This document shows positions 11,012 to 21,728 of a stretch of DNA of 64,000 bases, piece by piece. Numbering within the stretch: position 1 is the first letter of the stretch; each line of letters starts with the position of its first letter. The notes beneath the pieces are model-generated. The model was not told the origin of the DNA. It was given only the letters and a program-made list of their open reading frames with translations, and ran no database searches. A program made the translations under genes and the position numbers. The stretch is from the NCBI GenBank assembly GCA_037178625.1, contig CM074128.1, forward strand, positions 4,526,001 through 4,590,000. Reading direction: 5' to 3'. This stretch comes from Skeletonema tropicum (lineage: Eukaryota; Bacillariophyta; Thalassiosirophyceae; Thalassiosirales; Thalassiosiraceae).

Positions 11012-12931
11012 CTAATAAGTGGGGCCTCCTGCACCCCACTGAGGAGGTTGCTGCTGTCCATACTGTGGAGGCATTCCACCCTGCATAGGCATACCTCCCT
11101 GCATAGGTTGCTGCTGCATACCTTGCATTCCCATATTGTATGACTGTTGCTGCTGTGGATATCCACCATATTGCTGCTGCATCCCCATGCCACCATACTG
11201 AGGTTGTTGCTGCTGTTGCATTCCCATACCCCAATTTCCACTTTGATTGTTTGACATTACCATCGCTCCAGGAGGGGCAGCATTCATCACTGGCTTCTTT
11301 GGAGAAGAACCCTTAATTTCGCCCAATGTCTTATTGTTCGTGATGTCATTTGTATCAAACGGATTTTTAGGCTTGGCTGCACTTCCAGTGATGCCGAATG
11401 AGTCAATTGACCCCATGAGATTTTGAAGTGCTTGATCCGCCATGGATCCACTGTTGCCGTTGCTGGTAACACCATTTCCAAGAAGTCCATCCGAGCTGAG
11501 ATTGCCCATCGTCAATGCCGGATTTGTTGCAGCGGGAGCGGGTTGTTGCTGACTGATCACTGATCCATTCGAAGTATTGGGAGGTTGGGAAACAGGTGCA
11601 GCGGCAGGAGCAGGAGGAGCTGGAGAAAACACGTTGGATGGAGCAGCGAATGGTCCAGGTGCCGAAGCAGTCATTCCCACGGACGGCTGGGGAGAAGCAA
11701 ATGGAGGAGGTTGTTGCTGTCCCCCGCCAAATGGATCATTCTGAGTTCCGAAGTTGGTTTGTTGTGGCTGCTGTTGTGCTGGCGGAGGTGTGAAAGGATT
11801 CGAGGGTGCAGCCGCATAGGCTGGAGTTGCGGGAGGAGCAGCGAAGGCAGGGGCGGCAGCAGGTTGTGCCCAAGCATCAGCGGGAGGAGCACCTCCTGCA
11901 GGTGCGGCAGGTGCAGGGGCAACGGCCCATTGATTATTTTGGACGGGAGCAGGTGCCAATGCCCATTGATCACTTCCACCGGCTGGAGCAGCAGGTGCAG
12001 GAGCTGCAGGGAGAGTGTTCCTGTGTCGAAGTATTTTCAATAAAAAATCATCAATATTTTCATTTGGACAAGAAAATTGTTAGCAAATGGGTCTCAAATA
12101 CAATCCTTCCCAATGATAGTGCATCCAGCAAAATAAATCATCCAGCGCAGCGCAATGCATAGAATGATTCCTCTTCCATTTCACTTACCCTGTAGCATTC
12201 CAATCATCCATGAAATCAATCAAAAGATCCGCCGCCTCTGACGAAACCTTGGGCTTCTCCTGTGACTTTTCCTTGGCATGTTGATCCTCCAAAGACGCCT
12301 TGATAGCCTCTGCCAAATAGGCATCTTCCTCATCACGATTATGTGGCGTTTCAACGGCAGCAATAGAACTTGACTTTCGGCGACCAGAGCTTTCCGCCAT
12401 TTTCCCAGCACCAGCACGTTGGCCGTCGGCACGAGGACTCACGGTCCTTGATCCCGAAAGTCCCAATCGATAAACCTTGGGAAAGGTGAAAAATGACCTC
12501 CCATCAACAAAGAAATCATATTGCCTAAATCCAGGATCCGCACTCATCGGAGCCGTGGCATGAGCAATGACCTTAAGGACATGGTTCCCCCTCATGGTCC
12601 ATGAGAAATCAATTACGGCACTACGAGAATTGCTATAGTGAACTTCTTGCCCATCCGCTAAAATTAGACGTTTTCCACTGGTCACACTCCACACCATGGT
12701 AACATCGTGTTCTTCCCCGCGACAGGCTGTTCCGGTTTCACCCGCTGCAAGGGCATCGGGATTGGCGAAACCAAAGCGCCATCGGACACGGCGTTTGGTG
12801 TTGGCGATACGTTTCCCGCAGGCTACGGCGGTGAAATCGATGGCGTAGAGGGGGCGGCTGACCCCACCGCCGGAGCGGGAGGGATGGGGTGCTGACCGCC
12901 GCGAGGAGTTGCTAGGGGAGGGGTTTGCCAT
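11012..12931 (-). CDS. FAIM-like beta-domain protein with UIM and NPF/DPF-rich tail
   Basis: Two exons: 12931-12189 and 12020-11012. The intron (12188-12021) has a GTAAGT donor and a CACAG acceptor. Residues 25-160 form a beta-rich domain with WSVTSGKRLILADGQEVHYS and FRQYDFFVDGRSFFTFPKVY, resembling the tandem strands of Fas-apoptosis-inhibitory-molecule (FAIM1) domains (SGKR-x-V-x-x-DGKEV). Residues about 205-222 (EEDAYLAEAIKASLED) fit a ubiquitin-interacting motif. The rest, about 340 residues, is low-complexity P/A/G/Q sequence with repeated SNPF, NDPF and KNPFDTND motifs and a Q/G/M-rich end. NPF and DPF peptides bind EH domains and clathrin adaptor ears, so a trafficking adaptor is a reasonable inference. 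No catalytic site is seen. The start follows from the only in-frame upstream ATG. Confidence 0.7.
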
Positions 12932-13598
12932 TGTTTAGACTGGCCCTCCTATTGTTCTTCTTATGTTTATGTGGGTTCGACTTGGGCGGAACGGAGAAGA
13001 GGAATCGTTCAAAATCGAAGGCCAAAGATTTTTGGGACACTCATAAGATGGGTATCTGATTTTAGTCTTGGATCTTCAAGTCTTGCATGCACCTCGCTCT
13101 TGCATTCAATCAGCTCAGGCTGTCCCTACCCTGCCCGGGATGCAAAGTGACTCATTGAGAGCAGAGTTGACTTCGACACGATACCTTTTAGCTGCTTCAA
13201 AGATGAATGCTTGGTGAAGAGACTTGTGCTCAAAGGACAATGGTTAAGTCTCAATGAATTCTTATGATCAACTTTAGAAGCTGGATATAAAGGTGTGGTT
13301 GCAAAAAAGAGATAGACACAGTCGCTGGGAGAGAGACTGCATTTGCTCTAGGTGTTGAAAGAATATGCATGCATTCCAGAAGACAAAGTGCTTTGACAAA
13401 GCTTTCAACTTTCACTTAGATTTTGAAAGAAGTCCTAGTTGAAATGAATATTCCCCGCGTATAAATTCTGAATGCTCCCCTCTATTTATCACTTCAAACA
13501 ACAGTTAACGAGGAACTCAAACATTGATTGTTTGTGTCTAAAAAATGCCAATATTGCCGCTAATTGCTGATTTGATATAATGATTGATCGCCGCCCAT
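12932..13598. other. Intergenic region, nothing recognised
   Basis: About 670 bp between the start of the FAIM-like gene and the 3' end of the SERBP1-like gene, both on the minus strand. No open frame with a domain and no RNA gene was seen. Confidence 0.4.
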
Positions 13599-14798
13599 TT
13601 AAAGCGATGGGAAGGCGCTAGCGTCGTTAGTATCCACCTTACCGCCACGTCCACCACCACCACCACGAGCTCCTCTTTGGCGACCTCCATCACGGCGTCC
13701 ACCTCCATCGCGGCGTCCTCCTCCATCACGACGTCCGCCTCCATCACGCTTTCCATCCCTTCGGCGATCATCACTGATGGCATTTTTCACCTTAAAGTCA
13801 AGCACAAGCGTTTCTTTCGCAGCCTTTTTTGTTCCCTTCTTCTTCAATTGCTTTCCGCCACCCATGACAAGGAAATCCTCTTCCTCCTTCTTAGAAGCTG
13901 ACTTTCCAGCGAACTCATTCTCAACTTCACGGATCTCCACCGGTTTGAACAACTCAGAGTCGGGATTAGCCTTTGTGGCCATGTACTCTTCGTACGACAT
14001 GGTGTTGTCCACGGGCTCAGGCTCCTTCTCCTCAACTTCCTCCTCTTCAACAACTTCCTTATCCTCAGCTTCGGGAGTGTTCACATCTTCAGCACCCTCG
14101 ACAACAGGACCCTCTGCCTTCTTGGCAGCATTCTTGTCCGATCCCCAGTTGCGTCCGCCGCCGCCTGACTTCTTAATTTCCTTACCACGGCCGGTTCCAG
14201 AACGACGATCATACTGACGCTTTCCGTCACGAGTAGGGGCGGGACGTCCACGTCCTCCCTTGGTGTTACGGTCGTCCTTCTTTCTATAAATATGAGTAGT
14301 GCATGTTATGTAGTAGTGATTTGAGTTGTAGTGTGTTTCAGTTGTTCGATATCGACGGAATCAAAAGAGATACAAGGGCAGCATCGTGAGCATGAATGTA
14401 TTGGATAATTGCGCTACAAAGCTTAAGATCCAACCAAATCAAGTAGAATTTCAACTCCAAATGCATCAACAGCAGTGTGGAGAAGACATCGTCAAACTTA
14501 CGGGCGGTTTTCAACCTTGGAAGGCTCAACAACCTCCTTCTTGGGGGCCTTCTTCTTGGCGGCAACAGCAGGGGCAGGGGCTCCCTCGTTGTCAGAATCG
14601 TCAAGTGCGGAGAAAAAGTTGGACTAAAGAAACAGAGATGATTATGATTATATGGTTGAGTATGACGTGCAGAAGTCAATTTGGAATCAATCCATAAATC
14701 GAGATTGTTGATGAGTGTCAACAGATCCATCACCACGACGATTCGTTCCGACCACACATCTTGTGCATGCAAATGCGCACATGCTACAAACTCACCAT
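13599..14798 (-). CDS. SERBP1/HABP4/Stm1-type ribosome-associated RNA-binding protein
   Basis: I read three coding exons: a bare ATG at 14798-14796, then 14623-14502, then 14283-13599. Donors GTGAGT and GTAAGT and acceptors TTTAG and TATAG keep one frame of about 269 aa. The N terminus becomes MSNFFSALDDSDNEG, close to the start of plant and algal members. The protein then has an Ala/Lys tract, GRGRPAPTRDGKRQYDRRSG then GRGKEIKKSGGGGRNWGSD (the SERBP1/HABP4 family core, R-x-x-G-x-G-R-G...NWG), an acidic stretch with TMSYEEYMA, and four GGGRRD repeats in a C-terminal RGG tail. Family members (yeast Stm1, human SERBP1) bind the 40S subunit, occupy the mRNA channel of idle 80S ribosomes and bind RNA through RGG boxes. 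The same role is inferred here. Confidence 0.85.
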
Positions 14799-15415
14799 TG
14801 TTACTAAGACTAGCTTTCAAATATATGACAGGTCTGGATCGGATTGTAATAATATGCTAGCTTTTTTCGTCGACACCAGCCTCAAGTGATGTAAGTGCAA
14901 CTTTCAGGGAGGTTGAACAAAGAAGAAGAAACTTCAAGAAGATGAATGTGAATGAGCTCCGTAGAAACAAAGCTATGGGATAGGGCGGCAACTGTAGATT
15001 AGCTGCTGCAGGCTTCAATTGGATTCGATTTGCAATGAGCAATAGTAGCTGGGCGGACTGACGCGATGGAGTAGCAGGTAGCAGCGGGGAGGCAATTGAT
15101 GAGCGGAGGCAAGAGCAGGACGCCATCATTGCGTCCAGCCGTCTCCTCGAAATTTTTTTACCTTTTACTCATTCAACATTCAACCTAATTGGGCCTATGA
15201 TTAGGAGGTACCAAAGGATGAGAACCCTGACCCGGAAATCGGAACCCTCACATTTTGGAAGCAAGATTTGAGATTTGGTGTTCGCGTTCAAGTTGGGTTA
15301 CGCCGACACGCTCCCAAGCCAATAGATCTTTGGAACTGCCGATGAACTCATAAAAACTAACAACAGCAACAAACAACTAAAAAGCAACAATCAAAATCAA
15401 ATACATTCATCTACC
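14799..15415. other. Divergent promoter region between SERBP1-like and PPi-PEPCK-like genes
   Basis: About 620 bp. A 90-codon minus-strand open frame (15129-14857) has no recognisable domain and probably overlaps the 5' leader of the SERBP1-like gene. Confidence 0.4.
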
Positions 15416-18400
15416 ATGGCAAACACCAATCTTCACGGTGAGGACCTCATCCGCCACTGTGGCCTGAACGACAAAGGAAAGGCTGTTGAGCAAATGGACA
15501 ATCAATCATTCCATCGCCTCATCGCCGTCAAGCTCGCATCGCATGGATTTGACGTTCCCCATGCAACTAATGTGCAAAGGGAGGCTGATAATCAAGTGAT
15601 GCAGCTGGCATCTGACCTCTTCAGAAGATATGCTGAGCAAAGCCGTCTCTTGACTGGTCATCTAAATCCGCCCGACCGTCGCATTCAAGACTTTCTAGAT
15701 GATGCTCTCTCCACTACTGGAGTATCTATTGCTCTACCTACCAACGCAATCAACATGGACCGCTACGGCATGGCTCGCAAGCTGTCTCTCCCTGACGACC
15801 CTAGCATCGATGAGTTCCACAACTCAGAGAACTCGAGTTACAAGTTATGCAACGGTGTGCTTCACAATCCATTCAACGATCGTCGTACTACCAAAGGTGT
15901 CTTCCATATCGCCGACTACGGATTGCCAGTGCCAGCTGACAAGATCAAGGTTCCTCTCATTACGTATGCTAAGCTATTGGAGGCAGCACTAAAGCCCCCA
16001 GAAGATCTAAACCTACTCCCCTACACGTCTCAGTGGACAAACAAAGTTGAGAGCATGGTCTCGTTGATGCTCCGTCCCCTGGTATGCCCAGAGGTTCCTG
16101 GGGTTTCCCCTGAGAAACGTCTTGAGGTGCGTTTCTTCGTACCAGGTGGATGTGTATCCAATCTGGACTTCGTTGAGTCGATATTTGGGAATGCAGGCGA
16201 TCCCTCGTTGCCTGAGAATGATGCTGGGATCGACACGAAGCACTGGACGGGAACCTCCGGCTGCGTAATCCTTGCTCCTCGTAAGTATGAATTGCTTAAC
16301 TTTACTTGCTTGACGAAATGAATCATCTGACCTTGTCTCCATACATACTTTCCTTCTGAAAAGATATCCGCAAATTGAAGAAGAAGGATGTGTGCCTCCC
16401 ACACATAAGTGAAGCCAATGAAGAGCAGAAGAAGACAGGTATGTGTTGGGAGAATGAAGACGACCTCTACAATGGTGGCACCCCCTTCAAGATTACTCTT
16501 CGTGATAAACGCGGCATTATGGTGACCATTCTAGCTGATAACTATTTTGGGTACTGCAAGAAGGAGGTCAAAACGCAAATCGGGTTGTCTGCGAACATCT
16601 TCGGATTGGCTGAAGAGGAACATGCTGGTGGTGCAGTAGCTTTTAAGAGTTACAGTCTCGGTACTCATTTTTACCCAGACGAGGCCATTGTTGGAAACAG
16701 CCACACCTTTGACGAGGCTCTCGCATTACTCGGAGATTCAGTCACAGTTCATCCAACAGGATATGCAACTGACAAGAAGTACACCACTATACACATCCTA
16801 CCCGAAGATATTGAAGTGGATTTGATTGCGCAAGCTGCAACCTGGACCAAGGGTGGCGTGAAACAAAGGTGAGTGTATTTTGTTTGACATGAATCGTATC
16901 TCTCATCTCTTTGATGATACCAACTCCCATTATTCACTGCTCCTTTCTTAGCCTTCGCATACTTCCAGGCCACGAATACTTGCATCCATCTGGTTACAAA
17001 ATTAGGCTGCAAAAACATCCTGCCTCCACCGCTTACAAGCTCATCGGTACTGCCGCAGAGGGAACTTTCTGTCACAAGCCATCCACCGTCAGTGGCGGAG
17101 GAAAGTCCGAGATCTCAAAAAGCCTAAATGATGCAGTCATCTACGGTGCAATCTACATCAGTGACTTCGAAACTGATATGAAGATGGTCCGAGATATCAT
17201 CGAGCGTGATTATTCAAACTGTTTCAGGCCTGAGTACGCCAAACTCCAAGTCAGAAGCCCAAGTCGCAAGATTTTATCCCTGGATAGATCTCTTGGATCC
17301 GTCGTGAAGTTGCTCACGCCTAAGAATGAGTACACCAAAGAGCATCTTGAGTATATTCAATCCATCCCCTATCGCATCAGCTCGATCGTGTTCGCAATCA
17401 AGCGCTTCTACAGGCCTACTTGGGGTGACGATTGGTTGAGCCACTTTTCTGTAGACATTGTCAACGGGGCTAAGGGGCATGAGTTGAAGTTGGATGGGAG
17501 AAAGCTGGCTGGTAGCTACCTCCGTGTAGGACATGATCATGTGAATGGTGGATGGAGGACCTTCAAGCTCAGGCAGGACTTCATCAGTGCCGACAAGGTC
17601 CAGATGGAGGATGATATCACTGCAAGTGTTGTTGTCCCAAGGGAACGTATCAAGGGACTTCCAGAAGACTACTCCATGTTTCCGAGTCTCAAAATCTCGC
17701 AGAATTGCGAATGGAGACTCTTCCAAAGGCCCGACGATGCCATCTATCCAGGGTTTGATAAGCAGACGGAAGATGACCTTGCTGGTGAACAAATATTTGT
17801 ATCCAACTTCAAGCCAGTTTTTAAGGAGGAGATGAAGGATCTTTCCGAACGTGTTGACTTCTTCGAAATCTTTACAGATCCAATGAAGAATCATATGCGT
17901 CGATGCATGAAGGAGGGTGGAGTCAACATTTGCTCGGCAAAGCCACGAATTTGGCACGGGCAGGTAACTAAGAACCCCCGATACTTGCAAGTTCGACCTG
18001 ATGTTGCCAGGTGAGTAAAGTATGCTTCTAGAATTTTGTAGAGTTCTTTTATCTCAAGTCAAATCTCACCCAACAACTCTCCCATTTTCTAGACCCCGTG
18101 ACAAGTATTTGGCGCAGCTAGGTACAAGGCTTTACAGACAGCTTCCTACCACTGAACCATGCGTCTTTCCAGTTGCTAGCGTGATTGGCGGTCGTAGAAA
18201 CAATCCTCCAGATGAAATCAATGGAGTCAAAATCCTTCCTCTCTGTGTCTTCAACCCAATCCACTATCAAGAGATCCCTGAATTGTTCATCGATTACGTG
18301 TGCTCTGTGACGGGTAAGTCTCCTTCTACCACAGGAGCTGGATCCGAAGGTGCATTGACCAAAGGCCCATTCAATGCAATCAACGCAACTGCGGACCTCA

Positions 18401-19200
18401 ACAATGCTTTGGTAAGCATGATCCTCACTGGGTACGGAGGATTCTCCTCTGCCGCAGGATACATCGGACCCAACTACAAAGTCGACCACGACCTTTCTCT
18501 TCTCATTCCCGAGGTTTGGTGCAGGATGACTCCAGAGGAACGAAGTCCTGAAAATCTAATCAAGGATGGAGCTCTTGAGAAGCTCGATGATTTTGAGATG
18601 GACGCTCCTGACGGCGGCAAGAGGACTGTTTTGGCCAGTAGGCTTGGTTACAGGATCACAGACAAGTTTGTGAGCCATTACTTTGGACGCATCTTCGACA
18701 ACCCTTGTGCCGCAATCAATGAAGAAATGCTCAAGCCTGAAGTGCAATCGTTGGAAGTATTTGCAGATGGAGTTGACAATCTTGTCGAAGCCGAGAGGAA
18801 AAGCGCACTGAATTACTTCAAGGACGGAACTATCAAGTACGCTTGTCCCTTACTCAAGATTATTCTTCACGTGATGGCTTACGGAAATTTCGATGGCAAA
18901 CAGCTCGATGATCCCGAGATCAGAGCCATGTTCACTCGGGATGCAGTTCTTAAGAGTGATTGGTATAAGAAGAGGCTCGTGACAAAGCAACAGCGAGACA
19001 TTGTCCTTGGCATGCGTAATATCAAAGCTCTTGAGGACTTCTTGGGCAGACCGGGATATCAAGTGGAGGCGACTCGTCTTGGAATTCATCAGCGTTTGGT
19101 GGAAGCAGAGAGGGAGCTTGCACGTGTGAGCAGTGCCTCGTATTTGGACGAACTTGTTGGAACTCTTGGTGCAGATCCCATTGTGGATGACGAGGAGTAG
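15416..19200 (+). CDS. Probable PPi-type phosphoenolpyruvate carboxykinase
   Basis: Four exons: 15416-16280, 16364-16868, 16952-18010 and 18093-19200. All donors are GTAAGT or GTGAGT and all splices keep frame, giving 1178 aa. The length and the long two-lobed architecture match the PPi-dependent PEPCKs of Entamoeba, oomycetes and some bacteria (about 1150 aa), roughly twice the ATP/GTP enzymes. Glycine-rich elements that look like ligand loops are STVSGGGKSEISKSLND (about 502-518) and SVTGKSPSTTGAGSEGALTK (about 882-901), followed by ATADLNNALVSMILTGYGG. The reaction would be oxaloacetate + PPi to PEP + Pi + CO2, linking C4 and C3 pools. There is no targeting peptide at the N terminus (MANTNLHGEDLIRHCG), so a cytosolic site is likely. 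The family call is from memory of this sequence type, not an alignment. The fallback is a large conserved protein of unknown function. Confidence 0.65.
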
Positions 19201-19434
19201 GGTACGTAGGTGCATTTCTTTCTGAGATAGGGCGTGATGTAATGTAGAGATATAGGAGGAGTTAGTGTAACACTCCCCTCCTCATGTTAACATAAAATAG
19301 GATGTTTACTAACGTAACGTTTATGAATGTGGGGTAGGCAACTCTGAGTGTATGTTGCCCACAATGAAATAATCGTCCAATGCAATTCTGAGGTGTCATA
19401 TGCCTATCAAAAATTTTAGACACATCTTTCCTTT

Positions 19435-20262
19435 TTATTGATTCCTTGCCCTCTTGGCCGACTTCTTCTTCTTCCCCCCACCGGCACCACCACCCGCCTC
19501 GGCAACCTTTTCATTTACAAAATCCCTCACCTCTACAAATGCCGCAGGACTAATCAAATCAACATTAATCTCCACTTCATCTTCCGCTGAATTCTTAATC
19601 AGCGCCTTGGGACATTTGACATCCAAATCCATAATAACCTGTCCAAGTTCATCCTTCCCAATCTTGTATAAACTCTTGGCAAATGCACGTTTCTCTTCAA
19701 TCGTTGGTTCCTGCGGTGCAGCAGAAGCAGCAGCAGCAGTACCACTACCACTCGCACCATCCCCACCTCCAGCCGCAGCAGCAACCTCATTCTGCGCACA
19801 AAGTTTTTCAAACTTTTCCTCAAACTTCTTCGCCATTGTCTGTGCCAAATTATAAAAATCACTCCCATCGGCATTATACGTCATGCAATTCTTCCAAATT
19901 AAACGTACGTCATTGGCGGCATCGTGTATGGATTTGTATTTGTTTTCGTTGAGTTTCTTTTTGATGAGGCCGAGGTCCATGGGTTTTTTGATAACTTGGG
20001 GGTAGTCGAAAAGGCCGAGGGCTTTCCAGTCGACTGGCTCTCGGAATGGTTCTGTGTAGGTTAGGTATAATATGAGGCATTGTATGGAAGAGGGTGCAGG
20101 AGCAGATGAGAGATGTGTGAGCGTCTGTTCCATCACAATTATCAAATTTAATGAATATGTGACATGTGCGGCGCAAAATAATTTCTTACCGGCATCGGCT
20201 TTTGCATAGACTTGTGAGACCAATTTGGACATGGCCTGCCATTCAGGTGCAGTCGACGACAT
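19435..20262 (-). CDS. Bromodomain-NET (BET/GTE-type) chromatin reader
   Basis: Two exons, 20262-20190 and 20051-19435, split by an intron (20189-20052) that is also open in frame. Removing it joins VYAKADA to EPFREPVDWKALGLFDYP, the expected bromodomain ZA loop. The bromodomain (about 10-115) shows DYPQVIKKPMDLGLIKKKL and VRLIWKNCMTYNADGSD, including the acetyl-lysine-binding asparagine in the TYN motif. After an Ala/Gly linker comes a NET/ET domain (EEKRAFAKSLYKIGKDELGQVIMDL... EVEINVDLISPAAFVEVRDFV) and a Lys/Arg tail. The total is 229 aa with a single bromodomain, like plant GTE proteins rather than animal BRD2/3/4. It should bind acetylated histones and recruit partners through the ET domain. 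Confidence 0.92.
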   Translation of the reverse strand: MSSTAPEWQAMSKLVSQVYAKADAGKKLFCAAHVTYSLNLIIVMEQTLTHLSSAPAPSSIQCLILYLTYTEPFREPVDWKALGLFDYPQVIKKPMDLGLIKKKLNENKYKSIHDAANDVRLIWKNCMTYNADGSDFYNLAQTMAKKFEEKFEKLCAQNEVAAAAGGGDGASGSGTAAAASAAPQEPTIEEKRAFAKSLYKIGKDELGQVIMDLDVKCPKALIKNSAEDEVEINVDLISPAAFVEVRDFVNEKVAEAGGGAGGGKKKKSAKRARNQ

Positions 20263-20568
20263 TTTAGTAGATTATAGTCTTCACTCTTCAACAGATAGAT
20301 ATGCAAGCAGCGGGTAGAGTTGTGCTGTAGTTGACAGTTTGCTAGCAAGTTGTTAGTAGCGGTGATACTGCGGCGATATCGCCATAAAAAATTGCATCGA
20401 CGGAAATTCGGAAATGTCGAGAATCGAGAAGGAGAAGTGGGAAGATATCCACGACCAGGCCAGAACACCTGCATTCGGCATATCACGACCATGTCGAATG
20501 TCGATGCGTTAAGTAGCTCTCATTTATCAAGTAGTGCATAAAAGACAAACACATTCAAGACTATCACC

Positions 20569-21513
20569 ATGTCGGAAGAAACCTCAAGAGCAATCCCCAT
20601 GACGCCCGAGATGCAACAAATGGTAAACAATCCCGACTTCGTAGTGGAATTTGCCATCGGCGATCCAATGCCAGATCTCATCCCTCAATCCAAGGACAGT
20701 GGAATTCGCCTCTCGGGAGTTTACTTCGATGAACCCAAACGTTACATCATGAAAAGCTGCCATCTATCCAAAGATGACGTACGGATCTTAGACATGGCTA
20801 CCGGTAAGGTTGTACTTGTCTCACACCATCCGGGCAAAAATCCCTACGAGGAACTTGATCCACTTGGGTTAGGAAACAATCCACATGCTGTCAATGGCGG
20901 AGAATGGGAATCGTGTTGTGATGTAACCTCTCGTCATCACTCCATGAAAAGCTTCAAGATTAGGCCCAAAACACTGTCTAGGCATGGTAGACAGTACATC
21001 AAGACGATGGACGGTGATAGCGTCGTGATGAACATTGGAAAGATGAGCAAATTCGAAACAATGAGTATGCGCCCACACTTTGAAGTAGGGAAAGGCAAAG
21101 ATGGAGAGGATGTCTATGTCATTGCTGCAGATATGTTGGAGCGGACGTTTACCATTAAGAATCAGAATGAGGAAGTGGTAGCACAGGTGGCAAAGACGAC
21201 CAAGGCGATGATACAGACAGCTGTGTTTGGTAGTGGGTCAGAGAGTACAATTGACATTGCACCGGGAGTAGATACATCGACCATTTTGGCGATTGTATTT
21301 GGCCTTGGTCAGGTGGGGGCACACTTTGTCAAGGATACTTTGAACAATTATGTCGTTGATCCAATTAAGGATACGCTGACGGATACTGCTGTTGAAGCTG
21401 TGCCGGGTATGGAACAGGCAGTGGACATGTATGAAGATGCACAGGATGATGCAAAGCATCATGTTCATACTTTGCAGAAGTTTCAGAAATTTTATGAATC
21501 GAATTTCAAATAG
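20569..21513 (+). CDS. LURP-one-related / tubby-C-like family protein
   Basis: A single exon of 314 aa starting at the ATG at 20569. The central region has the beta-barrel pattern of LOR/scramblase-like proteins: RYIMKSCHLSKDDVRILDM then VVLVSHHPGKN, SFKIRPKTLSRHGRQYI, VVMNIGKMSKFETMSMRP and DVYVIAADMLERTFTIKNQ, ending in a hydrophobic helix (STILAIVFGLGQVGAHFV, about 245-262) as in tubby-like folds. The C-terminal 50 residues are amphipathic and charged. Plant LURP1 is linked to defence signalling, and the related phospholipid scramblases bind membranes. The substrate and role here are unknown. It is divergent from the bromodomain gene, with about 300 bp between starts. Confidence 0.7.
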   Translation: MSEETSRAIPMTPEMQQMVNNPDFVVEFAIGDPMPDLIPQSKDSGIRLSGVYFDEPKRYIMKSCHLSKDDVRILDMATGKVVLVSHHPGKNPYEELDPLGLGNNPHAVNGGEWESCCDVTSRHHSMKSFKIRPKTLSRHGRQYIKTMDGDSVVMNIGKMSKFETMSMRPHFEVGKGKDGEDVYVIAADMLERTFTIKNQNEEVVAQVAKTTKAMIQTAVFGSGSESTIDIAPGVDTSTILAIVFGLGQVGAHFVKDTLNNYVVDPIKDTLTDTAVEAVPGMEQAVDMYEDAQDDAKHHVHTLQKFQKFYESNFK

Positions 21514-21728
21514 GTATTGTTCTGTGAAGTGATGTTTTTTATGTGCAACCAGAGCAGCGCATCACTTGTCGATGTACTCCTCTGCATAATGCTTACTGGC
21601 AACGATGTATGTGATATTAGTCTTCCTCTGCTACATCATCATGTGAAAGCAGTCATCTCATCAGGTTGAATCAACTGACAAGGCTTTTTTCTGCAATAAT
21701 TCTTAAAAGAAAAATATACTCAGTCTCT

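Noticed and set aside
15416..19200. RNA-dependent RNA polymerase
   Set aside because: First considered because of length, but there is no DxDGD catalytic motif and the Gly-rich loops fit a PEPCK-type enzyme better.
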